Below, one piece after another: positions 42,447 through 51,951 of a DNA stretch of 64,000 nt. The notes below the pieces were generated by a model. That model searched no databases and was not told the DNA's origin. It saw only the letters and a program-made list of their open reading frames with translations. Source of the stretch: Candidatus Rhodoferax odensensis (GTDB taxonomy: Bacteria; Pseudomonadota; Gammaproteobacteria; Burkholderiales; Burkholderiaceae_C); assembly GCA_016718405.1 (NCBI GenBank), contig JADKDJ010000003.1, positions 434,001 to 498,000 on the forward strand, in the 5' to 3' direction. The position numbers and the translations under genes were made by a program. Position 1 is the first letter of the stretch. Every line of letters starts with the position of its first letter.

Positions 42447-44177
42447 TCAAAAGATGTCCGGCTCGGGTGTCGCCGCCGTGCCTTCGAGAAAATCAAAGTC
42501 ACAGCCCTCGTTGGCCTGGGTCACGTGGTCCTGGTACAAGCGCGTGAAGCCACGTTGGACGCTCTGTGCCGGAGCGCGCCAGAGCGCTCGGCGGCGCTCC
42601 AGCTCGTCGTCGGACACATGCACTTGCAGCAGGCGCTTGGCCACGTCGAGCTCGATCAGGTCACCCGTCTGCACCAGGGCCAGCGGCCCGCCGACGGCCG
42701 CCTCGGGCGCGATGTGCAGCACGCAGGTACCGTAGTGCGTGCCGCTCATGCGGGCATCGGACAAACGCAGCATGTCACGCACACCGAGTTTGAGCAACTT
42801 CGCGGGGATCGGCAGGTTGCCCCATTCGGGCATGCCCGGCGCGCCCACCGGGCCGGCGTTGCGCAGCACCAGTACGGTGTTTTCGTCGCAGTCCAAGGTT
42901 TCATCCGCCATGGCCTTGAGCATGTCGGCTTGACTGTCAAAGACCAGGGCGCGCCCGGTGTGGGTCATCAAGCGGTCGGTCGCGGCACTGGGTTTGAGCA
43001 CCGCACCATCGGGGGCCAGGTTGCCGTAAAGCACGGCCAGCGCCCCTTTGGCGCTGGCCGGGTTGTGCAAGGGGCGAATGACCTCGGCATCCTGAACCTG
43101 CGCCAGCGCCAGGTTGGCGCGCAGCGTGGTGCCGGTGACGCTGAGTTCGTCCAGACTGAGCCGCGACTCGATGGTTTTCATCAGGCCGAGCAGGCCACCG
43201 GCATAGTAGAAGTCTTCCATCAGGCGTTCGCCAGTTGGAAACACGTTGACCAGCACCGCCATATCGCGGCCGATGGCGTCGAGGTCGGCCAGCGTCAGGG
43301 CGATGCCGGCGCGGCGTGCCAGGGCAATCACGTGAATGGCGGCATTGGTGGAGCCGCCCAGCGCCATCTGGACCGCCACGGCGTTTTGGAATGATCCGCG
43401 GGTCAGGATGCGCGAGGGCTTCAAATCTTCCCAGATCATCTGCACGATGCGCTTGCCACAACTGGTGGCCATGCGGGTGTGGGCCGAGTCCATGGCCGGG
43501 ATGCTGCTGGCACCCGGCAGGCACAGGCCCAGCGCGTCGACCATGGAGGTCAGCGTTGAGGCTGTGCCCATCGTGTTGCAGGTTCCTGGTGAGCGTGTCA
43601 TGCGCGCTTCCAGCTCAATGAGTGCCGCCGCGCTCAGCGTTCCGGCCTGGTGATCGTCCCAGAACATGCGGGTGTGCGTGCCGGCCCCGATGCAGCGCGT
43701 CACGCCGTTTTGCACATGCCGGTCGTTGAGCATCGGGCCGGCTGGGCAAAACAGCGTGGGGATGTCCATGCTGATCGCGCCCATCAGGGTGCCCGGCGTG
43801 GTCTTGTCGCAGCCCGCCAGCAGGACCACAGCATCGCAGGGCAGACTGCGCAGCAACTCCTCGACTTCCATCGCCAGGAAGTTGCGGTAGAGCATGGTGG
43901 TGGGTTTCACCAGCACCTCGCCCAGACTCATGGCAGGCAGTTCAACCGGAAAACCACCGGCCATCAGAATGCCGCGTTTGACCGACTCCGCGCGCTCGCG
44001 CAAATGCGCGTGGCAGGGCGACAGATCGCTCCAGGTATTGATGATGGCCACCATCGGGCGCTCCATCACATCTTCGCGCCGGGCGCCATACTGCTGCATC
44101 CGCTGCCGATGGGCAAAGCCGCGCATGCCGACATCGTCGAACCAGCGTCGACTGCGCAGCTCCGATAGTTGTTTCAT
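42447..44177 (-). CDS. IlvD/EDD-family sugar-acid dehydratase (candidate sulfogluconate dehydratase)
   Basis: 576 aa Fe-S dehydratase. AIINTWSDLSPCHAHLRERAE, AGCDKTTPGTLMGA (cluster Cys), GTCNTMGTASTLTSMVDALG (cluster Cys), SDARMSGTHYGTCVLHIAPEAAVGG. This subgroup (ARAD/XylD-like) dehydrates aldonates such as arabonate, xylonate or galactonate to 2-keto-3-deoxy acids. First gene of the minus-strand operon; the palindromic operator at 44346 lies in the 209-bp divergent promoter region before it. Confidence 0.88.
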   Translation of the reverse strand: MKQLSELRSRRWFDDVGMRGFAHRQRMQQYGARREDVMERPMVAIINTWSDLSPCHAHLRERAESVKRGILMAGGFPVELPAMSLGEVLVKPTTMLYRNFLAMEVEELLRSLPCDAVVLLAGCDKTTPGTLMGAISMDIPTLFCPAGPMLNDRHVQNGVTRCIGAGTHTRMFWDDHQAGTLSAAALIELEARMTRSPGTCNTMGTASTLTSMVDALGLCLPGASSIPAMDSAHTRMATSCGKRIVQMIWEDLKPSRILTRGSFQNAVAVQMALGGSTNAAIHVIALARRAGIALTLADLDAIGRDMAVLVNVFPTGERLMEDFYYAGGLLGLMKTIESRLSLDELSVTGTTLRANLALAQVQDAEVIRPLHNPASAKGALAVLYGNLAPDGAVLKPSAATDRLMTHTGRALVFDSQADMLKAMADETLDCDENTVLVLRNAGPVGAPGMPEWGNLPIPAKLLKLGVRDMLRLSDARMSGTHYGTCVLHIAPEAAVGGPLALVQTGDLIELDVAKRLLQVHVSDDELERRRALWRAPAQSVQRGFTRLYQDHVTQANEGCDFDFLEGTAATPEPDIF

Positions 44178-44345
44178 GCTTTGGGCTCTAATGGCGGGAT
44201 ACATCGACTGGTGGCAAGGGCGGCCGATACGCTTGGGCTGCGGCACGCAGAGTTGGGCCGATTGCGCGGGCGAACGTGGTGTGTGGGAAGTGGCGCCGGA
44301 TCTTGCATTGTTCGTCCATCAAAATGATGGTTGTCATAACCAGGG

Positions 44346-44359
44346 TGTTAGCGCTAACA
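44346..44359. promoter_or_regulatory. LacI-type operator (copy 1), divergent promoter
   Basis: Perfect palindrome TGTTAGCGCTAACA, the classical CG-centred LacI-family operator pattern, in the intergenic region between the dehydratase (minus) and the lacI-type gene (plus), 28 bp before the latter. A second inverted element TGGTT-GTCAT-AACCA (44328-44342) lies beside it. The identical 14-mer is found upstream of the TonB receptor at 47883. Confidence 0.85.
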
Positions 44360-44386
44360 TTACCCTTTTGAATCCAATCAGTCATC

Positions 44387-45523
44387 ATGGCAAACCCTGA
44401 GAAGCCCCCCGCTCTGCGCTCACAAGGCACGGACGAAAAGCGCCGCAAGACCCACGGTCGCGCCACCTTGGCCGATGTGGCGCGCCACGCCGGGGTTACC
44501 GCCATGACCGTGAGTCGAACCTTGCGCGAGCCGCTGCGCGTCTCGGCCAAAACCGCCGAGAAAGTGCAGTCGGCGATCAAGCAGTTGGGTTATGCGCCCA
44601 ACAAGTCGGCCGGCTTGCTGGCCAGTGGCCGCTCGCGCATCGTGGCCGCGTTGGTGCCCAATATCGCCAACTCGATCTTTGCCGAGACCATCCAGGGCCT
44701 GTCCGACGCCTTGCAGGCCGACGGCCTGGAGCTGCTGCTGGCCGCCACCGGTTACAGCATGGCGCGGGAGGAAGATCAGATTCGGGCGGTATTGGGCTGG
44801 GCGCCGTCGGCGCTGGTGGTTACCGGGCGACACCACAGTGATGCATCGGTGCTGATGATGCGTCAGGCCAAGGCGCAGGGGGTGCCAGTGATCGAAATGT
44901 GGGATCAAACACCGGGGCGTGCAGAGTTCATTCAGATCGGCTTCAACCACGGCAAGGCAGGGCGGTCCATGTTCGAGCACCTGAGTCAGTGTGGCTACCA
45001 GAGAATCGTCTTTGTGGAAAGCGGTGTGGTGGGTGACTTGCGTGCGCATGAACGAAGGCATGGCTTTGTCGCAGCCGGCGCCAAGGCCGGAAAACAGATT
45101 CGCGTGGTCAAGGCGCCACAAGGAGAGCCGATGGCCGTCGGGCGCAAAGTACTGCAAGGCCTGATCGACGCGCGCGCCTTGCCCGAGGTGTTGGCCTTCT
45201 CGAACGACTACTTTGCGGCGGGCGCCTGTCTGCAGGCGCTTGAGCAGGGCATCGCCATACCGGAGCAACTGGGCATCATGGGCTTTGGCGACATGCCGAT
45301 TGCCGGACAAATCATGGGTGGCCTGAGCACGCTGGCAGTGCCGCGCTACGGCATCGGGCTGAGCACGGGCCAACGCGTGTTGGCAGAGATCGCACACATC
45401 CGCAATGCCAACGGGCTGGCCACCGAGCGCACGGAGCCGAGCGCTGCCAGCCCCGTTGTTACGCCGCACCTGGTCGCGCGTCAGAGCACGCGGCCACCCG
45501 TTTCCGAGGCGGCGCGGCCCTGA
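44387..45523 (+). CDS. LacI-family transcriptional regulator
   Basis: 378 aa. Helix-turn-helix ATLADVARHAGVTAMTVSRTLR (about 26-47) and hinge helix SAGLLASGRS; periplasmic-binding-protein-like sensor domain follows (AALVPNIANSIFAETIQGL, GFGDMPIAGQ near the C-terminus, LVARQST end). Divergent from the sugar operon and convergent with the TonB receptor, with an operator palindrome before its own start and before the receptor, so it most likely represses operon, receptor and itself until the sugar is present. Confidence 0.92.
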   Translation: MANPEKPPALRSQGTDEKRRKTHGRATLADVARHAGVTAMTVSRTLREPLRVSAKTAEKVQSAIKQLGYAPNKSAGLLASGRSRIVAALVPNIANSIFAETIQGLSDALQADGLELLLAATGYSMAREEDQIRAVLGWAPSALVVTGRHHSDASVLMMRQAKAQGVPVIEMWDQTPGRAEFIQIGFNHGKAGRSMFEHLSQCGYQRIVFVESGVVGDLRAHERRHGFVAAGAKAGKQIRVVKAPQGEPMAVGRKVLQGLIDARALPEVLAFSNDYFAAGACLQALEQGIAIPEQLGIMGFGDMPIAGQIMGGLSTLAVPRYGIGLSTGQRVLAEIAHIRNANGLATERTEPSAASPVVTPHLVARQSTRPPVSEAARP

Positions 45524-45535
45524 TTGGCCGAGGTG

Positions 45536-47833
45536 TCAGAAGTCGTAGCGGGCATTGAGCCCGACGTAGCGCTGGTCGTCGCGCGGCACGTAGCGGTTGA
45601 TGTTGTTGCCGGAGTTCTGCAAGAATGAGGCGTAGGACTTGTTGAGCGCGTTCCTGATCAACAGCGCTACGCGCCAGCCGCCGGTATGCGCCAACCCGGC
45701 ACTGAGATTGAGGATGCCGTAGGCCCCTTGAATCGCGTCGGGCGATTGCGCCAGGTCGTATTGCACTTCGCTTTGCCAGTTGTACTCCGCATTGAGATCA
45801 ACCGTCATCGCATCGCTGACCGGCATGGTGTATTTGACGCGCACATTGCCTTTCCAGTCAGGCGAGAAAGGCAGTGGCTTGCCGTTGATGTTGCAGCTGA
45901 TGGCCGCTGCGGGCGGGCAGGTGAAGTTACTGACGCGAGCGATGATGTTGGCCAGGCCCGCACTCACGTTGAGTTGCGGCGTCAGGCGCGCGGTGAGATC
46001 AACTTCGATCCCTTTGGTCGACACGTCACCAGCGTTGATCAAGCGCGTGACAATCACCCCGTTGACCAGATCGGGCACGTTGGCCTGGTAGTTCGCGTAG
46101 TCGGTTTTGAACAACGCCACGTTCAGCCGCAGCCGGTTGTCCATCAGGGTGGATTTAAGGCCCGCCTCAAAAGCGTTGGAGGTCTCGGGACGCAGCACGT
46201 TGTCCTGGTTCGCTCCCATGTTGAAAAATACGTTGTAGGCAGGTCCTTTGTAGCCGCGTGACAGCGTGGCGTAGGCCATCACGTCCTTGTTGATCGCGTA
46301 TTGCGGCCCCAAGCGACCCGAGAAAGCCTTTTCGCTGGTCGATCCGGTCACGGTTGCGCGGGTTGCGCCCACACCAGGAACGCCGGTGGCGGTTGCAATC
46401 CGACCGTGGTAGTAGGAAAGGTCGTCGGCGGTGTAGCGCAGGCCGGCGATGCCGCGCAAGGCATCGGTGAAGTTGAAGGTGCCCTCGCCAAACACCGACA
46501 GACTGGTGTTTTCGATACCGTAGTTGGCGACACCGTTGTCCTGCGTGGTGGAGCCGGCCGAGCAAGGGATCAGTCCCGAGGGCAAAGCGGTGGCGGTGGT
46601 GCTGGCGCAGCGGGTCACGTCACGCCGATACTGTTCGTCGGTCTTGGCCTGGAGGTAGAACACGCCCGCCACATAGTCAACGAAGCCGCCCTTCGGTGAA
46701 GCAATACGCAGTTCCTGCGACTTCTGTTCGAAATCAAGATCACCGCGGTCGTGCACACCCGAAAACTGTTTGTAGACGGTGCCAAGCCGGTCCTGGTCCT
46801 GAAACTGGGTGTTTTTCCAGGCCCGAAATGCGGTGATCGAGGTCAGTTGCCCGGCGCCCTTCAAGTCCCAATCGATCTGGGCCGACAAGCCGGAGTTGGT
46901 ATCGGCCACCCGGGTATGCATGTCGCTGTTGATCTGGCGATTGGTCGGACTCGCAATCACCGGTGCCACGGCAGCAGCAAACAGCGGGTTTTGCGTCACG
47001 GTGCCGGTGGCATAGGCGGTGGTGGTGGTGCCCACCGCGACCCCGGTTGGGGTGTCGTCATTGGCCTTCATGTAGTCGGCCAGGAGGGTTACTTTCAAGT
47101 CGGGATTGGGCGTGATCTCCAGCCGACCCCGCACGCCGGAGCGGTCATAACCGTTGACTTTGCTGCCATCGGCGACATTGGTCACGTTGCCGTCGAACTT
47201 TGCCGCCATGCCAGAGATGGATCCGCGCAGCACGCCCTCGGAGAGCTCGCCGGACGCACCAACCCGAATGCGGTGTTCGTTGCCTTGCATCCAGGTGAGG
47301 TCGACGTAGCGCTCTGTAGCCTTGGCCGGCGCTTTGCTGACGATGTTGATCACACCGGCGGAGGCGTTTTTGCCAAACAGCGTGCCCTGTGGCCCGCGCA
47401 GGATCTCGACGCGGTCAATATCGAGCAGGTCCATCGTGGCTTGCCCGGGGCGCGAGGTGACCACGCCGTCGAGCACCGTTGACACCGTGGGCTCGACCCC
47501 GGGCGAGGTGGAAATGGTGCCTACGCCGCGAATGAACAGCGCCGTGTCCTTGTTCGACGCATTGGTGCGGAAGTTGACGGTGGGTGTTTGTGCCGTCACC
47601 GCCCCGAGCGTGTTGACGTTGGCTTCTTCGAGCGAGCTGCCATTGATCACGCTGATGGCAATCGGCGTGCTTTGCAGCGGTTGCGGGCGCTTGGTGGCGG
47701 TGATGATCACCGTCTCCAGCGTTCCCGCATCTTTCACGGCCGCCTGCTGCGCCAAGGCAGGCAAGGCGGCGAACAGGGCCGCTGTCAGCGGCAATAGACG
47801 GCAGGACCGTGCCAACGGAGCGTGGTTTTTCAT
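45536..47833 (-). CDS. TonB-dependent outer-membrane receptor
   Basis: 765 aa. Signal peptide to about residue 28 (LFAALPALAQ), TonB box-like ETVIITATKRPQPLQ, plug domain with IRGVGTISTSPGVEP and DRVEILRGPQGTLFGKNASAGVINI, then a beta-barrel that ends in aromatic NARYDF. Low in siderophore-type hallmarks; with a LacI operator upstream it is probably a carbohydrate receptor passing substrate to the ABC importer of the neighbouring operon. Confidence 0.9.
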   Translation of the reverse strand: MKNHAPLARSCRLLPLTAALFAALPALAQQAAVKDAGTLETVIITATKRPQPLQSTPIAISVINGSSLEEANVNTLGAVTAQTPTVNFRTNASNKDTALFIRGVGTISTSPGVEPTVSTVLDGVVTSRPGQATMDLLDIDRVEILRGPQGTLFGKNASAGVINIVSKAPAKATERYVDLTWMQGNEHRIRVGASGELSEGVLRGSISGMAAKFDGNVTNVADGSKVNGYDRSGVRGRLEITPNPDLKVTLLADYMKANDDTPTGVAVGTTTTAYATGTVTQNPLFAAAVAPVIASPTNRQINSDMHTRVADTNSGLSAQIDWDLKGAGQLTSITAFRAWKNTQFQDQDRLGTVYKQFSGVHDRGDLDFEQKSQELRIASPKGGFVDYVAGVFYLQAKTDEQYRRDVTRCASTTATALPSGLIPCSAGSTTQDNGVANYGIENTSLSVFGEGTFNFTDALRGIAGLRYTADDLSYYHGRIATATGVPGVGATRATVTGSTSEKAFSGRLGPQYAINKDVMAYATLSRGYKGPAYNVFFNMGANQDNVLRPETSNAFEAGLKSTLMDNRLRLNVALFKTDYANYQANVPDLVNGVIVTRLINAGDVSTKGIEVDLTARLTPQLNVSAGLANIIARVSNFTCPPAAAISCNINGKPLPFSPDWKGNVRVKYTMPVSDAMTVDLNAEYNWQSEVQYDLAQSPDAIQGAYGILNLSAGLAHTGGWRVALLIRNALNKSYASFLQNSGNNINRYVPRDDQRYVGLNARYDF

Positions 47834-47882
47834 GGCTTCTCCAGGTGTGCTTTTGTCTTCAAGGGGGTTTTGCGGGCGAAAA

Positions 47883-47896
47883 TGTTAGCGCTAACA
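47883..47896. promoter_or_regulatory. LacI-type operator (copy 2), upstream of the TonB receptor
   Basis: Exact second copy of TGTTAGCGCTAACA, 50 bp upstream of the receptor start. A degenerate half-site (AATGCTAGCACC) follows about 15 bp away. Links the receptor to the LacI regulator. Confidence 0.85.
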
Positions 47897-48018
47897 ACTG
47901 ACGAACAAATGCTAGCACCGAGCGCCGTTGCCCCGGTATTCAGATAAACCCTAGCTGATGCCCGATTTCTCTTGGTTCAGTTGGTGCCCTGGCGGTGGCG
48001 CGCGCAGAAAGCGCGCCC

Positions 48019-49152
48019 TCAGGTCTCCAGAGTTGCCAACCACGGCGCGGCGTCACGGATTTGTAATCGCCCCACATCGGATTCGGCCCTGCACTCGCGC
48101 ACCAACTGCACCGCCTGTGCCAATGGCCATTGCTCGGCAAAGCGTGTCAGCGCGCGATGCGCTTTGGTGTCTGATAGTTTGCATTCGATCAAGTGAGTCA
48201 GCGTGTCGCCCTCGCTGAGGGCGAAGTCCACTTCCGCTTCATCCTTGGTGCGGATGTAGTGCAGATCCACCGCTGCGCCGCGCGTGTCTTGCTGCCACTG
48301 CGCCTGCTTGAGCAGGTGGCAGGCCACCAGGTTTTCAAACCGGATGCCTTCATCGCCAATGACCAATCCCGTATCGAAGAAGTAGACCTTGGGCGACTGC
48401 AAGGTGGCGCGGGCAATGTTGCGGTGCCACGGTCGCACGATGAAAACAATGAACAAGGCCTCCAGAATATCGAGGTACTTGCCCAGGGTGGTCGGGGCAA
48501 GCTGCAGGTCGCGCGCGATCGAGGCAATCGACAAGGGCGAACCCACGCGCGATCGCAGCATCTCTGCAAACAGCCGCATCGCGTTGACTTCATGCAGGCG
48601 CGAAAATTCCAGCACGTCTTCACGCACCAGACCCGAAAAGTAGTCGCTGCGCCAGCGGTGGGCATCTGCATCGCTGGCAGCGAGTGCGGGCTCCGGGAAG
48701 CCGCCGCGCGCCAGCAGATGCGTCAATGCGGCGTGCGGTGTCGCGCCGGTCGCATCGCACCACTCGCGCACCGACAGCGGGTGCAAGCGCAGCCTGAAAT
48801 ACCGCCCGGCCAACGATTCGCCGATTTGCCGGAAGGTGTCCATGCGGGCGCTGCCCGTGACCAGCAGCGACTGGCCGGGCGCGCGGCCATCGATCACACC
48901 TTTGAGCCACGCTTTCCAGTCGCGCATCTTGTGGATTTCATCAAGTACCAGCAAGGGCGCGCTTTGGCGCCAGCTTTGCGACTGGATCACGCTGCGATGC
49001 CCCGCCACGTCGAAATTCAGGTACTGTCCGCCTGGATGTTCGCTGAGCATTTGCTGGCTCAGGGTGGTTTTACCAACCTGCCGAGCCCCGGTGAGCACCA
49101 CCGTCTTCTTCATCAGGTCTTCGCGAACTCGTTGATCCAGATAACGCTTCAT
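48019..49152 (-). CDS. AAA ATPase with DUF4143 domain
   Basis: 377 aa. P-loop TGARQVGKTTLSQQM (residues 21-35), Walker B LLVLDEIHKM, sensor LLVTGSARMDTFR, then a DUF4143 C-terminal half with SIARDLQLAPTTLGKYLDILEALFIV, a winged-helix-like piece, and a nuclease-like KDEAEVDFALSEG...LIECKLSD ending. These widespread proteins have no settled function and often behave as mobile accessory genes. Surrounded by unrelated genes; single-gene unit. Confidence 0.88.
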   Translation of the reverse strand: MKRYLDQRVREDLMKKTVVLTGARQVGKTTLSQQMLSEHPGGQYLNFDVAGHRSVIQSQSWRQSAPLLVLDEIHKMRDWKAWLKGVIDGRAPGQSLLVTGSARMDTFRQIGESLAGRYFRLRLHPLSVREWCDATGATPHAALTHLLARGGFPEPALAASDADAHRWRSDYFSGLVREDVLEFSRLHEVNAMRLFAEMLRSRVGSPLSIASIARDLQLAPTTLGKYLDILEALFIVFIVRPWHRNIARATLQSPKVYFFDTGLVIGDEGIRFENLVACHLLKQAQWQQDTRGAAVDLHYIRTKDEAEVDFALSEGDTLTHLIECKLSDTKAHRALTRFAEQWPLAQAVQLVRECRAESDVGRLQIRDAAPWLATLET

Positions 49153-49263
49153 GCGACTATTTTATCTAATAATGGAATAAAGTCGCGACTTTTTGTCAAT
49201 CTCAGCGAAGATCGCCGGGCTGTGAGCTTCAGGCTATCAGCCTGCTGGCATTGACGCGGCCGC

Positions 49264-50910
49264 TCACAATGGCTGCAATTCCGCCCCCCTCAGCCCCACC
49301 AACAACGCCCGGCCATCGCTGCCGACGCGGAACTCGCCGTACTTGGCCCTGGCCCAGCGTTCGGCCTCGCCTTCCTTGAAGAACCAGGCGTCGGTAACCA
49401 GCACCCAGCTTTGGTTCTTGGGCGAGAGCTCGATGCGGATCTCATCAGTCGCCAAAGGCTCGCCATGGTCCAGTCGCTGCAGCGTGGCGATGCCCCGGGC
49501 ATCGCGCCGCGCCACCACCATCGGACGACGCCCGCCCGCCTGGTCGTGCCGTGTATTGGCCGCCTCGCTGGGCACGGCAAAGCGCAGCGCCATGAAGTCG
49601 CCCTGCATCAGCGAGCGCGGGTCCACCGGCGCCAGCGCCACAAAGACCGGCTGGCCATGCGCGATCAGGCTCTCTTTCTGCCAGATGCCGACGTTGGCCA
49701 CAGCCAGCACCAGCAGTGCGCCCAATGCCATGCCAGCCTGCGCCTTACCAAGCGCCAGCGGATTTGACGCGGTGGGTGTCGGCGCTGACGATGTGGGTGT
49801 GCGCCGTGCCGCGACCCAGGCCAGCGCGCCCAGTGCGGCGCCGGCGCCTGCCAGCAACAGCGCCTTATCGGCCAGCGGCCAGCTCAACTGGTAGTAGAAG
49901 GCGCCGATGATCCAGGCCGCCGCCACGCCGGCCGCCGCAGCGACTCGCCAGCGCCCACCGGCAATGCAGTAGGCCAGTACCAGCAGCACCCCACCCAGTG
50001 ACGGCATGAACCATGCCAGCCCCAGCAGCACCAGCGCCACACCCGCACACCAGGCTTGCCGCAAGGCGGGCCAACTGTAGGTCAGCCAGGCAGCCCCGGC
50101 CACCGCCAGGACCAGTGATCCGAGGCGCAACAGCGCCATGTCGTCCAGTCGTGACGAAGGGCTGCGGCTGAGTGCGCGCGCAACTTCACCCACCTCGCCG
50201 CCGCCCAAGCTAGCGCCCACCAAAAAGGTCATGCCGGCCCAGAAGGCCAGGCCGGCCAGGGTGACCAGTAACCAACCGACCGACAGCGACTCCCAGGCGG
50301 CGGCCACGCGGGCGTCTTCACCCCGATTGAGCACATTGCGCTGAACCCAGGCGCCCAGCAGCGCCACCGCCAGCAGCACATGCAACGCCAGCCAGACCGA
50401 GGGCCACTCCGAGCGACCCAAGAAGCTCCAACGCAGCGGTGCCACAGCAAGGCCTACCAGCAGCGCTGCGGCTGCTCCCAGTAGCACTCGCAGCCAGGGC
50501 TTGGGAACGGCCCACACCACCGCGGCCACGACCAGCGAGGCGGCCACAGCGGCCCAGCGATTCGGCAGGTCGCGAAACAGGGCATAACCCAGCAAACTGC
50601 CACCCACGATCAGCGCCGGTATTGCCAGTTGTTCGATGAAGAGTGCCAGTTTGGGCGCGCGCAGCATTGCCACCGCGCCAGCCAGGGCCAGCGTACCGAC
50701 GATATAGGGGCCGGCGCCGCGCAAGGCTACGTCTCCCAGCATGGCGCCCACGACGATCAGCAGGGGCGCCGCTGCGAGCCAGGCGCCCAGCGCGGTCAGC
50801 AAAACCACCGGCCAGGGGCGGATGTCCTGCACGGGGCGGCTAGCGTTGCTGGGCAAGATGCCGGCAGCAACGGCGTCCAGGATGGTCTGGCCCAACCGAT
50901 CAGGCTTCAT
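49264..50910 (-). CDS. DUF4401 / GDYXXLXY fusion membrane protein
   Basis: 548 aa. About twelve hydrophobic segments make up the first ~370 residues (DUF4401 type), followed by a soluble C-terminal domain with LMQGDFMALRF, the GDYXXLXY motif in a Phe variant, and AKYGEFRVGSDGRALLVGL. Usually two separate proteins; here they are one. The start overlaps the stop of the DUF2157 gene by 11 bp, the usual partner. Function unknown. Confidence 0.82.
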   Translation of the reverse strand: MKPDRLGQTILDAVAAGILPSNASRPVQDIRPWPVVLLTALGAWLAAAPLLIVVGAMLGDVALRGAGPYIVGTLALAGAVAMLRAPKLALFIEQLAIPALIVGGSLLGYALFRDLPNRWAAVAASLVVAAVVWAVPKPWLRVLLGAAAALLVGLAVAPLRWSFLGRSEWPSVWLALHVLLAVALLGAWVQRNVLNRGEDARVAAAWESLSVGWLLVTLAGLAFWAGMTFLVGASLGGGEVGEVARALSRSPSSRLDDMALLRLGSLVLAVAGAAWLTYSWPALRQAWCAGVALVLLGLAWFMPSLGGVLLVLAYCIAGGRWRVAAAAGVAAAWIIGAFYYQLSWPLADKALLLAGAGAALGALAWVAARRTPTSSAPTPTASNPLALGKAQAGMALGALLVLAVANVGIWQKESLIAHGQPVFVALAPVDPRSLMQGDFMALRFAVPSEAANTRHDQAGGRRPMVVARRDARGIATLQRLDHGEPLATDEIRIELSPKNQSWVLVTDAWFFKEGEAERWARAKYGEFRVGSDGRALLVGLRGAELQPL

Positions 50911-51889
50911 GCTGCGTCTCCTGATGATTGGCGTAGCGGCGCGACAGGCGCAGCAACACGCTCACGGTTCCCGCCAGCAACCCTGCCGCAACCAGACCCA
51001 GCAGCAACATGGAGCCAAACCAGTTGTCGCCGTGCGAGTTGTGAAACAGGGCCCGCCCCAGGCCAATGATCAACAGTGTGTTGAGTCCGAGGCAAACGGC
51101 GCTGAGTCCGAAGATCTCAAACAGGGAGCGCGACGCCAAGCCCATGCCAGCGATTGCCAACAGCAGCAGACCGAGCCAGTACAGCGGCGCCACGCCGCTG
51201 TGGAACAAGCCGCCCAAGGCGGTGCTGGTGATCATGATGGTCGCCAGCGTCACCGTCGTGCGCAGAGCCCAGGCTCCGGCGCCACTCCAGTGTTTCAGCA
51301 TCGGACTGAGAGCCACCGTCAGTGCCAAGGTGGCGCACCAGCCAGCGGCATAAACTCCCAGGTCCTGCGGCTCGACGCGCCAACGGTGCGCGGTGTGGGC
51401 GTGTATCCACAGCGATATGCCAGTGACGACAATCAGCGCCCATGGCGTCCACAACACGTCGCTGCGCGCGCTCAAGGTGAGGGGCAGCGCGAGCACGGCC
51501 CACACGGCAAACAGTTGCCAGGGGTCGGCACCAGTCTGGTAGGTCTGGCCAAAGTACGCAAACAGCGCGCCGATGGCCAGCAATGCCAACAGCCCCAGCG
51601 GCACTCGTGCCTGTGGCTTGAGTAGTGCGCCGATGCACATCACGGTGAACAGGGCCTGCAGCAGGGCGAAACGCCCGAAACGTCCCAGGGTGTCCCAGTT
51701 GGCCGCAATCCACAGGATGACCCCAAAGCCGCCCAGCGCTGCGGCCAGCACCGCCACGCCGCGCGGCAACCAGTAGCTCAGCCGCGCCGGCTCGCGGTCA
51801 AGACCAGCGAGTTGTTGCAGTTTCAGATTGTTGAGCGCATCGAGCTGATGTTGCGCTGCCAGCTCGTGCAATGCCAGGCGAAGGTCCAT
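50900..51889 (-). CDS. DUF2157 membrane protein
   Basis: 329 aa: a soluble N-terminal ~50 residues then about ten membrane helices. WIAANWDTLGRFGRFALLQ and FAYFGQTYQTGADPWQLF are characteristic of DUF2157. Forms a two-gene operon with the DUF4401/GDYXXLXY gene. Function unknown. Confidence 0.85.
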   Translation of the reverse strand: MDLRLALHELAAQHQLDALNNLKLQQLAGLDREPARLSYWLPRGVAVLAAALGGFGVILWIAANWDTLGRFGRFALLQALFTVMCIGALLKPQARVPLGLLALLAIGALFAYFGQTYQTGADPWQLFAVWAVLALPLTLSARSDVLWTPWALIVVTGISLWIHAHTAHRWRVEPQDLGVYAAGWCATLALTVALSPMLKHWSGAGAWALRTTVTLATIMITSTALGGLFHSGVAPLYWLGLLLLAIAGMGLASRSLFEIFGLSAVCLGLNTLLIIGLGRALFHNSHGDNWFGSMLLLGLVAAGLLAGTVSVLLRLSRRYANHQETQHEA

Positions 51890-51951
51890 GCTTGTTGTGC
51901 TTTCGGTTGCTGTCGATGGTGATGGTGGAGCTATGCTGAGCGGCCGGGGCT

